Positions 1 through 8,673 of a stretch of DNA of 64,000 nt are shown in pieces (the first letter of the stretch is position 1; each line of letters starts with the position of its first letter). The notes beneath the pieces were generated by a model, which was not told the origin of the DNA, searched no databases, and saw only the letters and a program-made list of their open reading frames with translations. Position numbers and translations under genes: made by a program. Source of the stretch: Paenibacillus agaridevorans (GTDB lineage Bacteria; Bacillota; Bacilli; Paenibacillales; Paenibacillaceae); the NCBI RefSeq assembly GCF_003112455.1, contig NZ_BDQX01000028.1, forward strand, positions 1 through 64,000, given 5' to 3'.

Positions 1-43
1 AATTTGCCGGGCTGCCGTTTTTTTGGTGATTCCCCTTCTGCCT

Positions 44-343
44 CTAATCCCTTATGGTTATTTCTAATAGCACATTCATGAGAAACTGCGCCGCTTCAGC
101 ACGTGTTGCAGAATTCGCAGGATTTAACTTACCTTCGGTCGTGATCAGCTCCATTCCTCCCATGATCGGCATTTTAAGATCTGTAATCACGATCTCCGGC
201 TCCAATTTCTCGTAAACGCTCCAAGCTTCCGCACCGTTGGCAACGTCGGCAATGACTTGCATGTCGAACCGTTTCCAGTCGATTGAGTTTTTCAGTCCGA
301 GACGGACGAGTATTTCATCTTCTGCAAGTAGGACCCGATACAT
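44..343 (-). pseudogene. Chimeric remnant: YesN-type receiver front fused to an SLH-repeat tail
   Basis: The 99-residue product starts as a normal response-regulator receiver: acidic residues E8-D9-E10, phosphoacceptor D55 in an ITDLKMP context, then GGMELI. At about residue 67 it switches, in frame, to a sequence typical of the end of an SLH repeat (GKLNPANSATRAEAAQFLMN). Receivers of this family are about 120 residues and are followed by an AraC domain; here the second half of the receiver and the whole output domain are missing. SLH repeats belong on secreted proteins, so the fusion is unlikely to work. I read it as a deletion or recombination scar between a yesN-like gene and an SLH gene, or as an assembly join. 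It lies 24 bp downstream of the PucR regulator on the same strand. Confidence 0.7.
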
Positions 344-367
344 CGTATCCCTCCATTTTCCGATCCG

Positions 368-1651
368 TCAGTCATTTCTATCCTGTCGAGACGGAAGCCA
401 TTGATTAATTGAGCTGGTCTCTTCGGTCAAAATATCCAAATAAATAGATACGAAATCATTCGAGTTTTTCAAGCTTTGACCTGTAATCTCCGATATTCGA
501 TTGAGGCGATAATTAAGCGTGTTAGCATGAATATGCAGGAGAGCAGCGGTATCCTTGGCATTGCAATTGAGGGACAGATACGTTGCTAACGTTTTCATAA
601 AATCGCTTTTGCTTTCACGATCGTGCTCTCTTAATAATTGCAGCAATGGGCTGCTGTAATCGCTATTTTTTTTTTGCTCGATAATAGATGGGACATGCAT
701 AAGAAATCCCAGATCATCATAATGGACAACCTGGCGAGTATGAAAAGGGAGAAGTTTCTTCAATGAGAGAATATGCAAGGTTTCTTTGTAAGCATTGGAA
801 GCTCGCGTATACTTATCGTATTTGCCGCTGCAGCCGAATGCGATAATGTTAACTTCTTTTTTTCCGTTAACTCCCTGAACAAAAGTGTGGATGAACGAGG
901 TAAGATCTGCTTTATTGGAGGCAGTCGAATATAACGATAGGATCGCTATCAAATGATTTTGACTTGCCGTCAGGCAAGCCAAACGAGCCTGCGATTTAGC
1001 AGTAAGGGCTAGCCTAAGTCTCGCTACCTTCTCATCGTTGATCGGTACATCACATTCAAAAATTACGATATGATAACAATCCGGAAGTAGAAGAGGTAAG
1101 GCTTCTGCATCCTTTCTTATCATCGTTTCGGATTGATAACTGTCCGTCAGCAGCTTCCAAATAAACTCATCATGCGTTTTGTCCTGCTTCGCTTTCCAGC
1201 TTCTTTGCTTCAATAAGAACCGCTTCGCAATTTCTGCAGACTTTTCGATGACCCGTTCCGCATGACCCTCTATTAAATTCCCTGAATCTACTACCCATAT
1301 ATAGCCTAGAACAGTATGATTATTTTTAATACAAACAGCCAGTCTCGCCCCTAAACCAATCTCACTAATGGCTGGAATTCTGACGGAGTGGGCCACGGAT
1401 TCCAATAGCTGCAGGATACCCTTTTTACGTAAGCCTGACAGAACGGAATTAGGAACACGCCTCTCGATAATTGTGGAAAGCCTCGCCGTATCACTCTCCA
1501 GTTGATGAGAGCTATATCCTATAACGTTATGATGATCATCTTCAATCGTTACCTGGGACTGAAGAGATTCGCTAATCGTATCCGCGAGAGCTTCTAGACT
1601 ATCAAAGGCACGTTCAAAGGCTCGTCCAAAGGAAGCATCTAATTCCGTCAT
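368..1651 (-). CDS. adeR: PucR/CdaR-family transcriptional regulator, probable alanine dehydrogenase activator
   Basis: This 427-residue cytoplasmic regulator ends in the PucR-type helix-turn-helix (about residues 365-415: AAYxx-like block ATYLSLNCNAKDTAALLHI, then HANTLNYRLNRI). The N-terminal part (about 20-150) looks like the sensory domain of this class and the middle like a GGDEF-related linker. In Bacillus subtilis the PucR-type protein AdeR activates ald; here the gene lies in the same direction just behind alr and ald, so the same role is inferred from family and context. I chose ATG at 1651 because AGGAG sits 9 nt before it; the longer TTG start is only 3 nt from that site. The symbol rests on synteny, not on a measured identity. 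Confidence 0.75.
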   Translation of the reverse strand: MTELDASFGRAFERAFDSLEALADTISESLQSQVTIEDDHHNVIGYSSHQLESDTARLSTIIERRVPNSVLSGLRKKGILQLLESVAHSVRIPAISEIGLGARLAVCIKNNHTVLGYIWVVDSGNLIEGHAERVIEKSAEIAKRFLLKQRSWKAKQDKTHDEFIWKLLTDSYQSETMIRKDAEALPLLLPDCYHIVIFECDVPINDEKVARLRLALTAKSQARLACLTASQNHLIAILSLYSTASNKADLTSFIHTFVQGVNGKKEVNIIAFGCSGKYDKYTRASNAYKETLHILSLKKLLPFHTRQVVHYDDLGFLMHVPSIIEQKKNSDYSSPLLQLLREHDRESKSDFMKTLATYLSLNCNAKDTAALLHIHANTLNYRLNRISEITGQSLKNSNDFVSIYLDILTEETSSINQWLPSRQDRND

Positions 1652-1747
1652 AACCAACCACTCCTGGAGTAAAAATCTAACATTCTAATCGATTGTACCA
1701 TTTCATAACCGCTCTAAATAGTCCTTTCTCGTATTCCTTAGAAGCGC

Positions 1748-2881
1748 CTATTTGAACACTCTTGGAACGCGCTTGCCGATCAGACATACCACCTCATAAT
1801 TAATCGTTCCCATCCAATCGGCCATTTCATCCACCGATGGCGCCAAGCCTTCGATCCCAATCAGTGTGATGACTTCGCCAGGCTTACAATCTGCAATATC
1901 CGTTACATTAATCATCGTTTGATCCATACAAATACGCCCAACAATTGGCGCTCTCTGATCACGAACTGCGACACACCCCATATTGGACAGCGCACGAGAA
2001 AGCCCATCTGCATAACCAATTGGCAAAGTGGCGATCAGACTCTCTCGATCCGGCTTACAGGTACAACCATAACTAATCGACTGCGATTCGGATACTGTCT
2101 TTACTGAAACGATCTTTGATTTCAAGCTAATCGCTTGTTCCAATACGACAGGATGCTTCTTCATCGATGGATCCGGATATAAGCCATATAAGGCAATACC
2201 TACTCGAACCATATCCAAATGCATATGCGGGAAATTCAGCGTGGCGGCGGAGTTGCAGCAATGCTTTATGGGGATTTCGTACCCTTTTTCCTCAATGAAA
2301 TGTATGTAGGACATAAATCTCATAAATTGCTCCGCCGTAAATGGACAATCCTGCTCATCCGCAATGGCAAAATGAGTATATATCCCTTCTAGTCGTACAA
2401 ATGGACTTTTACTAGCCTTCTCTACAAGGGATAATGCCTCCTCTCTCGAACTTACCCCTATTCGACTCATTCCTGTATCCACCTTCAAATGAATCGCCGC
2501 CACAATGCCAAGCCGAGCAGCTTGCGTAATAATTTCTTCGAGCACATCCTCCGTGTAGACTGTTATTGTAATATGATGGCTGACTGCTACAGAGATGGAT
2601 CTTATCGGCGTATAGCCTAGTATAAGAATTGGCGCTTCGATGCCCGATTCTCTTAATTGCAGAGCTTCATCCAGGATGGCCACTGCTAAATAATCGACTC
2701 CCAATCTCAGCGCCAACTTCCCCACCTCAACCGCTCCATGCCCATAACCATCGGCCTTTACAACCGCCATCATTTTCGTCTCGGAGCCGATGTAGCCTTT
2801 TATACTTTTTATGTTGTTCGATATGGATTCCAGGCTGATTTCCGCCCATGTATCCCGAAAGCTCTCTCTCTTGCAACGCAT
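1748..2881 (-). CDS. alr: Alanine racemase, PLP-dependent
   Basis: Interconverts L- and D-alanine in the cytoplasm, feeding D-alanine to peptidoglycan or, here, probably passing D-alanine to the neighbouring dehydrogenase. The 377-residue length is normal. The PLP lysine is K42 in AVVKADGYGHGA, and the second catalytic base is Y271 in ISYGCT. The substrate-carboxylate region MDQTMINVTD near residues 320-330 is present. An AAGGTGA ribosome binding site lies 5 nt before the ATG. A terminator hairpin separates it from ald upstream, so it is probably expressed by read-through or from its own start. Being next to ald, it may be a catabolic rather than the essential biosynthetic racemase; this is inference. 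Confidence 0.93.
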   Translation of the reverse strand: MRCKRESFRDTWAEISLESISNNIKSIKGYIGSETKMMAVVKADGYGHGAVEVGKLALRLGVDYLAVAILDEALQLRESGIEAPILILGYTPIRSISVAVSHHITITVYTEDVLEEIITQAARLGIVAAIHLKVDTGMSRIGVSSREEALSLVEKASKSPFVRLEGIYTHFAIADEQDCPFTAEQFMRFMSYIHFIEEKGYEIPIKHCCNSAATLNFPHMHLDMVRVGIALYGLYPDPSMKKHPVVLEQAISLKSKIVSVKTVSESQSISYGCTCKPDRESLIATLPIGYADGLSRALSNMGCVAVRDQRAPIVGRICMDQTMINVTDIADCKPGEVITLIGIEGLAPSVDEMADWMGTINYEVVCLIGKRVPRVFK

Positions 2882-2910
2882 TCATCACCTTGTCTGACTG
2901 CCTACACAGG

Positions 2911-2942
2911 AAAAAGACAGCCACCCCTCTATTTGGCCGTCT
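2911..2942 (-). terminator. Rho-independent terminator between ald and alr
   Basis: On the minus strand AGACGGCC pairs with GGCTGTCT (8 bp including one G-T pair) around a 12-nt loop and is followed directly by TTTTT. It lies 19 bp below the ald stop and 30 bp above the alr start, so it would end or attenuate ald transcripts before alr. Confidence 0.75.
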
Positions 2943-2960
2943 TCCCCTTGCAGCAAAATA

Positions 2961-4094
2961 TTAATTCGCTAAAAATTCCTGTTTAAGTGCTTTCTCTATT
3001 GATACATACTCTTCTTTAAGATCCTTTGCAACAGCCTCGCAGGTAATTGATCCGTTAGCTACATTAACACCGCTCTTTAATGCGTCGCTTCCCGCGATTG
3101 CACGAAGGAGACCCTCGTTCGCAATTTGCAAGGCATAAGGAATGGTAACATTGGTTAATGCCATTGTCGATGTTCTTGGAGCCGCTCCGGGCATATTGGC
3201 AACCGAATAATGAAGGACACCGTACTTCTCGAATACCGGATGATCATGTGTCGTTATTTTATCAATCGTTTCTACGATTCCTCCCTGGTCAATCGCAACA
3301 TCGATAATGACAGAACCAGGCTTCATCGTCTTTACCATCGCCTCTGTAACTAATTTCGGAGCTTTTGCTCCAGGTATTAGAACCGCACCCACTAACAAAT
3401 CTGCCTCTGCCACAGCCTTGGCAATATTAAATGGATTAGACATCAACGTTTGAATCTGCGTACCAAAAATATCGTCCAATTGCCTTAATCGATCTGCACT
3501 CATATCAATAATCGTAACATCGGCCCCAAGACCGATCGCCATTTTTGCGGCGTTAGTGCCAACCACTCCACCGCCAATAATACTTACCTTGCCACGGCTT
3601 ACTCCTGGCACTCCCGATAGCAGGATGCCTTGACCGCCATTGTTTTTTAGTAGAAATTGTGTGCCTAGCAGGATCGACATCCGACCGGCAACCTCACTCA
3701 TAGGCGTTAGCAATGGGAGCGTCCGATTAACCGAAACGGTTTCATAAGCAATCGCGACGACGCCCTTTTCCTTGAGTGCCGCAGCCAGCGCAGGCTCAGC
3801 AGCCAGGTGCAGATAAGTAAATAGAATAAGACCGCGACGGAAATAACCATATTCGCTTGCCAGCGGTTCTTTAACCTTCATAATCATATCCGAATCGTTC
3901 CACACCTCAGAAGCATTAGCGATGATTTCTCCGCCGGCAAGAATGTAATCTTCATTAATAAAACCGCTGCCAATGCCTGCATCCTTTTCAATTAACACCC
4001 GATGGCCGGCCTTTTTAAGGGTCACGACTCCAGCAGGAGTAATGGCAACTCTATTTTCATTGTTTTTAATTTCCTTCGGAATGCCGATAATCAT
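2961..4094 (-). CDS. ald: Alanine dehydrogenase
   Basis: Oxidative deamination of L-alanine to pyruvate and ammonia with NAD+, in the cytoplasm. The 377-residue product begins [17 protein letters not shown], the family's characteristic N-terminus. Catalytic K75 (VKEPL) and H96 (YLHLA) are present, as is the Rossmann NAD site [15 protein letters not shown] near residues 172-186. There are two adjacent ATG codons; I took the second, which gives the canonical MIIG start and better spacing from the GGGGGG ribosome binding site. The upstream 137 bp are very AT-rich and hold an inverted repeat that could bind the regulator encoded downstream. Together with alr and the PucR protein it forms an alanine-use cluster. 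Confidence 0.95.
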   Translation of the reverse strand: MIIGIPKEIKNNENRVAITPAGVVTLKKAGHRVLIEKDAGIGSGFINEDYILAGGEIIANASEVWNDSDMIMKVKEPLASEYGYFRRGLILFTYLHLAAEPALAAALKEKGVVAIAYETVSVNRTLPLLTPMSEVAGRMSILLGTQFLLKNNGGQGILLSGVPGVSRGKVSIIGGGVVGTNAAKMAIGLGADVTIIDMSADRLRQLDDIFGTQIQTLMSNPFNIAKAVAEADLLVGAVLIPGAKAPKLVTEAMVKTMKPGSVIIDVAIDQGGIVETIDKITTHDHPVFEKYGVLHYSVANMPGAAPRTSTMALTNVTIPYALQIANEGLLRAIAGSDALKSGVNVANGSITCEAVAKDLKEEYVSIEKALKQEFLAN

Positions 4095-4148
4095 CATGAT
4101 TGCCCCCCGTTCTGTCAGTTTTCTATTTAATGTAAAAACAATAACACA

Positions 4149-4182
4149 TTTTGTTTTTAATGATTTTGTTTGAAAAACAAAA
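4149..4182. promoter_or_regulatory. AT-rich inverted repeat upstream of ald (candidate operator)
   Basis: TTTTGTTTTT (4149-4158) and AAAAACAAAA (4173-4182) form perfect 10-bp arms around a 14-bp spacer, 55-90 bp above the ald start. A second small palindrome, GTTTG-GAAA-CAAAC, lies at 4202-4215. The position suits an activator site for the PucR-type protein. No clear -35/-10 pair is visible. Homopolymer-rich arms can arise by chance in AT-rich DNA. Confidence 0.35.
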
Positions 4183-4233
4183 CTTCTTTCGTTTCTTTTG
4201 TGTTTGGAAACAAACTCCGCGCTTTTCCGCTGC

Positions 4234-5886
4234 TTATTCCGGACTAATCGCCAATCGGCCGCTTTTTGCCGCTTCCTTGTATTCGCCGGGTGTCATGCCC
4301 GCATGCTTTTTAAAAAACCTGCCAAAATAAGACATGTCCTCAAACCCGATCATCCGGCCAACATCCTGCGCCTTCATATCCTTCGACGCTAGCAACCGTT
4401 TGGCTGTGCCTACCTTTAGATCCGCAATATAATCGGCCAGTGGATATCCTTTAACCCTATGATAGATTCTCGATAAATAATGAGGGCTCAAATGTACGAT
4501 GTCCGCCAGTCGCGGCAGCGATAAATCCTTATCCAGATTTTCAACGACATAACGATCAAACTTATCGACAATTTCTCTTTTTTGGTCGGTCCGCTCCTCT
4601 TCGATCCGGTCAAACAGCGTTTCGCCCAAGCGCAAATAATAGTCTAACAAATCACCCCATGTATCATGGGCATGATACGAAGACAAGGAAGTCAGTTCAA
4701 AGGATTGTCCAACCTTCTGCGCCAGCTTGCGCTTATTCATAAAGCCTAGGAGCATCGCCGACACGGAGCTAAATAACTCAAGCTGCACAGAATAGCCGAC
4801 AAACATAGTCTTCTGCCCCCACTCGAAAAGCGCAGACAAGGTTCTGCCGAACGCTTCTCGTTCCCGAGTTTCCAATTGCAGCCGCAACTTGCCGACGGTA
4901 TCCTCGATGTAATCGTACTCCCCGTCCAGCTTATCCTGATCTGCCGTCTCCTGTTTGGCCACGCCGCTTATAATAATTTCTTCGTCCAAGCCGATTCCTT
5001 GCTGGAGCAAAACGCACATCGCGCGGTATTCGTAGGCAAGCGCGTCCCACGCCACAGCGGGCGACGACAGCACGATCGACATCGGCAGCCGGAGGAGCTG
5101 CCGCACGGATTGCTGTATTTTTTCCAGCATTTCACGAATGTAGAGATGATGCCGCGCCGATTCTTCGTCATCGCTCACGGACTGTACGAGCCAAACGAAG
5201 CTCTTTCCGTCTTTGATAGATACGATCCGGCTAAACGATTGTAAATACTCCTCCATAATATTGCAGGCGGCGTACTCCAGCAGCAGCCTGTCCTTAGGCG
5301 CCAGATGCATGGGCCAACTGTCGATACGCCCGACGAGCAGGACCAGCGGGCTGCCGGACCGCAGCGGAATATCGAGCATCGCCAATTGCTCGGGCAGTTC
5401 GCCAAGCGCATCCGCATCTCCGGACAGAAGCTTGCGCATGTACATTTCAATAAGTAAAGGACGGGCGTCCTTTACTTGCTGTCGCGTTCTGTCCATGACG
5501 GCCTGTTCGCTGATTTCCTCCGCGATGCAGTCCATCGCTTTGCGAAGCAAACCAAGCAACGTCTCTCTATCCGACGGCTTCATCAGATAGTCGAACGCGC
5601 CATGACGCAGAGCAAACTGCAAATATTCGAAATCCGCATGCCCCGACAAAAAGATGACCTTGCAACGCGGCCAAAGTTCCCTGACATGCAGGGCCAAATC
5701 CAGACCGCTCATGCCCGGCATCCGCACATCGGTTATTAAAATATCGATGCGGCTCTCTTCGGCAATTCGTCTCGCCTCGCGAGGATAATAGGCATATCGG
5801 ATATGCGTCTGCTCCAGTTCGCTCAATATATTGCATACCCCGCGTACGATAAGCGGCTCATCATCCACTACGAGTATATGATGCAT
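4234..5886 (-). CDS. YesN-type response regulator (receiver + AraC HTH)
   Basis: The 550-residue cytoplasmic regulator has an N-terminal receiver (1-120) with D8-D9, phosphoacceptor D53 in [11 protein letters not shown] and conserved K in YLMKPSD. A long middle segment (about 130-430) is typical of YesN proteins. Two AraC helix-turn-helix motifs occupy about 435-545, ending ...[20 protein letters not shown]. The start has GGGGGAG 7 nt upstream. It overlaps the end of the YesM-type kinase gene by 26 bp, so the two are translationally coupled and form a cognate pair. Being last in the leftward ten-gene locus, it probably controls the transporter and surface-protein genes above it in response to a sugar sensed by the kinase. 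Confidence 0.92.
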   Translation of the reverse strand: MHHILVVDDEPLIVRGVCNILSELEQTHIRYAYYPREARRIAEESRIDILITDVRMPGMSGLDLALHVRELWPRCKVIFLSGHADFEYLQFALRHGAFDYLMKPSDRETLLGLLRKAMDCIAEEISEQAVMDRTRQQVKDARPLLIEMYMRKLLSGDADALGELPEQLAMLDIPLRSGSPLVLLVGRIDSWPMHLAPKDRLLLEYAACNIMEEYLQSFSRIVSIKDGKSFVWLVQSVSDDEESARHHLYIREMLEKIQQSVRQLLRLPMSIVLSSPAVAWDALAYEYRAMCVLLQQGIGLDEEIIISGVAKQETADQDKLDGEYDYIEDTVGKLRLQLETREREAFGRTLSALFEWGQKTMFVGYSVQLELFSSVSAMLLGFMNKRKLAQKVGQSFELTSLSSYHAHDTWGDLLDYYLRLGETLFDRIEEERTDQKREIVDKFDRYVVENLDKDLSLPRLADIVHLSPHYLSRIYHRVKGYPLADYIADLKVGTAKRLLASKDMKAQDVGRMIGFEDMSYFGRFFKKHAGMTPGEYKEAAKSGRLAISPE

Positions 5887-7624
5887 GCTGCCACTCCCCC
5901 TCTTCTCCCGTTCCGGCAGGCCCGGCTTCGATCCGCAGCGTGACCGCTATCCCGTCCTTAGCGGCCGGATCGATGCAGACTCCGCTCGCGCTGCCGTACA
6001 GCAGCGTCAGCCTCCGATGGACGTTGGCAATGCCGTGCGTCTCCATTTCGTCGCGCCGAAGCGTCAGACTTTGCCGGACTTCCGCCAATCGTTCGGCGCC
6101 AATTCCTTTTCCGTTATCCTCCACCGTAATCGTAAGACACTCACGTTTACAACTAATACGTACGGTGATCCGTCCGTTCTCCTCCGTATGCTCGTGACCA
6201 TGTACAAATGAGTTCTCCAAAACCGGTTGGATGATCAATCTAGGTACATACCATCCGGATAGATCGCCTTCTACTATATACTCGCACGATATGCGGTTGC
6301 TAAAGCGAATTTCCTGTATCGCGCCGTATACCCGGGCATGATTGAGTTCCTGTTCGAGCGGGATCATGTCGGCTTTATTGTGCGTAATAAATTTAAAATA
6401 GTCGCCGAGATGCTTGGACAACGTCCGAATCCCGTCGTAATTCTCTTCGTCGGCCATCAAATACAAGATATACAGGCTGTTGTACAAGAAATGCGGATTG
6501 ATCTGCGATTGCAGTTGCTTCAGCTCCGATTGTTGGCTGTAGATCGTTTTTTCGTACACTTCCTGAATCAATTCGTTTAATTTCCCAACCATCCGGTTGA
6601 ACTGCGCATACAAATAGGCAAACTCGTCATGCTCGCGGCGCTCAATTACAATATCGAGCTTGCCCTGCTCCACCTTGCGAAAGCCGGTAATAAGCTTTTT
6701 GAGCGGTTGATGAATTAGCCGAAAAATCATAAACGAAGCGACCAGCACGATAACGATCGAAACCGCCGACAAATACCCGTACCAACGTTTAAACGAATAG
6801 ACGGGATCGAGTACGATATTTTCTGGCAAAGCCGTCTTTAGACTCCATTGCAGCATCTCGGATCGTTCGACAAATACGAGATAGGGCGTGCCGTCTATCG
6901 AAAACTCGCCGCTCCCGTCTCGCTCCAGCGCCTGAATTTTGCCTGCCGCTTCCGCGCCGCCCGAATGCGCAAACAGTGTCGCTTGATTATGATCGTCCGT
7001 CAAATAAGTTACATTGTCTCCATAAGAGCGGAACACGTCCATCTCCCGAGCGATTTTTTCGATCGACAGCTCGATGACCAGCAAATATTGGGAGCGAGTC
7101 GCGCTTGGATAACCAAGTGGAAGCAATAGTCTACCACTGTAATACACCGGGTTAAATGTGCGACTTTCTGCCTTGAGCAAACTCTCGTACTCCCCTTGAT
7201 CCATCGTATCGACGTTAAACCTGGATTTGGCCGACAGTCTTTTGTCCAGATTCGGCATCAAGACAAACACATCCTGAATCAACTTGCTGGATTCGGCCAG
7301 CATAACGATTTTCGACTGCAAGTCCTTAAACGCTTTGGTCCGCTCGTAATCGGTCAGCGTCGCCGCCCGTATGCTCAAATCGTTGAGATCGGCGTCGTTG
7401 ATAAACGTTTGCTGCAAGGTCGTAATTCGTTCGATCTCGTTTTCTAGCGATGTCATGACGTAATCTGTTTTTTGCTGCATCGAATTGGAAATTTCCCGCC
7501 TGACGACATTCGCCCCCTGCTGATTCATCCAGAGGCTGATCGCATAGATCGGAATCAAAATGAGGAGGAACGTGCCTACCAACTTTTTGTGAATACCCCA
7601 TCTCGGCTGCTTGTCCCGTGACAT
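5861..7624 (-). CDS. YesM-type sensor histidine kinase
   Basis: A 587-residue membrane kinase. One membrane segment lies at about residues 13-33, an extracellular sensor region at about 35-280, a second segment at about 282-304 and a HAMP linker at about 305-357. The His_kinase box SQINPHFLYN carries the phosphorylated H378, and the ATPase part has IQPVLENSFVHG (N box) and DNGKGIG (G1). This layout is standard for YesM/LytS-like kinases. I prefer the ATG at 7624 (GGGAG 8 nt away) to the one at 7639, which overlaps its own purine-rich site. The partner response regulator follows with a 26-bp overlap. The ligand is unknown; the context suggests an oligosaccharide or a sugar-loaded binding protein. 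Confidence 0.92.
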   Translation of the reverse strand: MSRDKQPRWGIHKKLVGTFLLILIPIYAISLWMNQQGANVVRREISNSMQQKTDYVMTSLENEIERITTLQQTFINDADLNDLSIRAATLTDYERTKAFKDLQSKIVMLAESSKLIQDVFVLMPNLDKRLSAKSRFNVDTMDQGEYESLLKAESRTFNPVYYSGRLLLPLGYPSATRSQYLLVIELSIEKIAREMDVFRSYGDNVTYLTDDHNQATLFAHSGGAEAAGKIQALERDGSGEFSIDGTPYLVFVERSEMLQWSLKTALPENIVLDPVYSFKRWYGYLSAVSIVIVLVASFMIFRLIHQPLKKLITGFRKVEQGKLDIVIERREHDEFAYLYAQFNRMVGKLNELIQEVYEKTIYSQQSELKQLQSQINPHFLYNSLYILYLMADEENYDGIRTLSKHLGDYFKFITHNKADMIPLEQELNHARVYGAIQEIRFSNRISCEYIVEGDLSGWYVPRLIIQPVLENSFVHGHEHTEENGRITVRISCKRECLTITVEDNGKGIGAERLAEVRQSLTLRRDEMETHGIANVHRRLTLLYGSASGVCIDPAAKDGIAVTLRIEAGPAGTGEEGEWQHASYTRSG

Positions 7625-7652
7625 CGTCCCATCTCCCATCCTGCTTCGAACG

Positions 7653-8624
7653 CTAAGTCAGCCTGGAGCCCATCATCAGTTCCTCGATCAAGCCGCCTAT
7701 CTCCTCGTCCGGCAATGCCGGCCATATCCATTCCCGCTCCGGAGCGGACGCGTTTACGCTCCACGTATAACGATTTGTCGCGGCATCGTAATGGATCGAA
7801 TACCCTTCCGTTACCTCAAACAGCTTTGCCCTTCCGCGCACGGCATACAGGGCAGTCACCTGATCCCAGCTTGAGCGGTTGCGGGCGGGCGGTTCCAAAT
7901 AAACCTCATACGCAAACTTTATCGGATGATCCGGCGGCATTTGTTCCATGAGCCGGGCGCCCGTCAGGATCGTCTCCCCCGCGGAGCTGACGGAGAGCGG
8001 CCCCGGCCAGCGGTTCAGCACATTTTCGGCAGCCTCGGGATCCATCTTCCAGTTAAATGCATCCTCGCCTTCCGGAAACGTACTGCCGCCCATCACGACA
8101 AGCCGCTTTACACTCCGGCGAATCAGCTCCATACCGCTCATGCCGCTGATCGCGTCCGGGCCGGACTTCATCAGCGCGGACAAAACCGTCAGCAGGCCGA
8201 CGGCGCAAATGACCACTTCCGAATGCTCGGCAAGCAATTGCCGGTATAAGGCGACCGCCTCCGGCACAGCCTCCCCGCTCCGGCCGAAACGGTTTGGATA
8301 GCTTTCGGCGATCCGTTTGTTGTACCTCCGGGCGGGAGTGATCTGTCCGGCTAATTCCCTGTACGGGCCGAGCCTGCTGGCTTCGCCGTTCCGACTATCA
8401 TCCTCGTCGCAGCTCAGCGCGCCAACCGGAATATCCCCTCTGCCGTAATAGTGATTGATCGCGTCGATGCACGGCGCGCCCCAGCGCGTCGGCGCGTCGC
8501 AGACGACGGCGAGCAGCTTCGCTTCCTCCGTGCCGCATAATGTATGCAGCAAGGCAAGCGTCCCCGCATCGTCGCAATCCGTGTCGATATCCGTATCCAA
8601 TATGACGTTTACCGGAACATTCAT
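7653..8624 (-). CDS. Nucleoside hydrolase-like protein (IUNH fold)
   Basis: The 323-residue protein opens with VILDTDIDTDCDDAGTLALL, a form of the calcium-binding aspartate cluster of inosine-uridine nucleoside N-ribohydrolases, which cut the N-glycosidic bond of ribosides. A later NWKMDPEAAENVL block matches the family's second metal/substrate region. No signal peptide is visible, so it should be cytoplasmic. I set the start at ATG 8624, preceded by an AGAGGAGAG site, which removes 21 residues of an over-long ORF that overlapped the next gene. A nucleoside hydrolase among sugar-transport genes is unusual; members of this fold act on several ribosyl or C-N glycosyl compounds, so the substrate could be a modified glycoside. 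The family is fairly clear, the substrate open. Confidence 0.8.
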   Translation of the reverse strand: MNVPVNVILDTDIDTDCDDAGTLALLHTLCGTEEAKLLAVVCDAPTRWGAPCIDAINHYYGRGDIPVGALSCDEDDSRNGEASRLGPYRELAGQITPARRYNKRIAESYPNRFGRSGEAVPEAVALYRQLLAEHSEVVICAVGLLTVLSALMKSGPDAISGMSGMELIRRSVKRLVVMGGSTFPEGEDAFNWKMDPEAAENVLNRWPGPLSVSSAGETILTGARLMEQMPPDHPIKFAYEVYLEPPARNRSSWDQVTALYAVRGRAKLFEVTEGYSIHYDAATNRYTWSVNASAPEREWIWPALPDEEIGGLIEELMMGSRLT

Positions 8625-8673
8625 CCGATCTACTCTCCTCTCTTCTCCGTATTTCCCCCCGCTCTCCCGGTTG

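Noticed and set aside
1-43. Possible gene fragment at the left edge
   Set aside because: Too short; no frame or motif can be supported.
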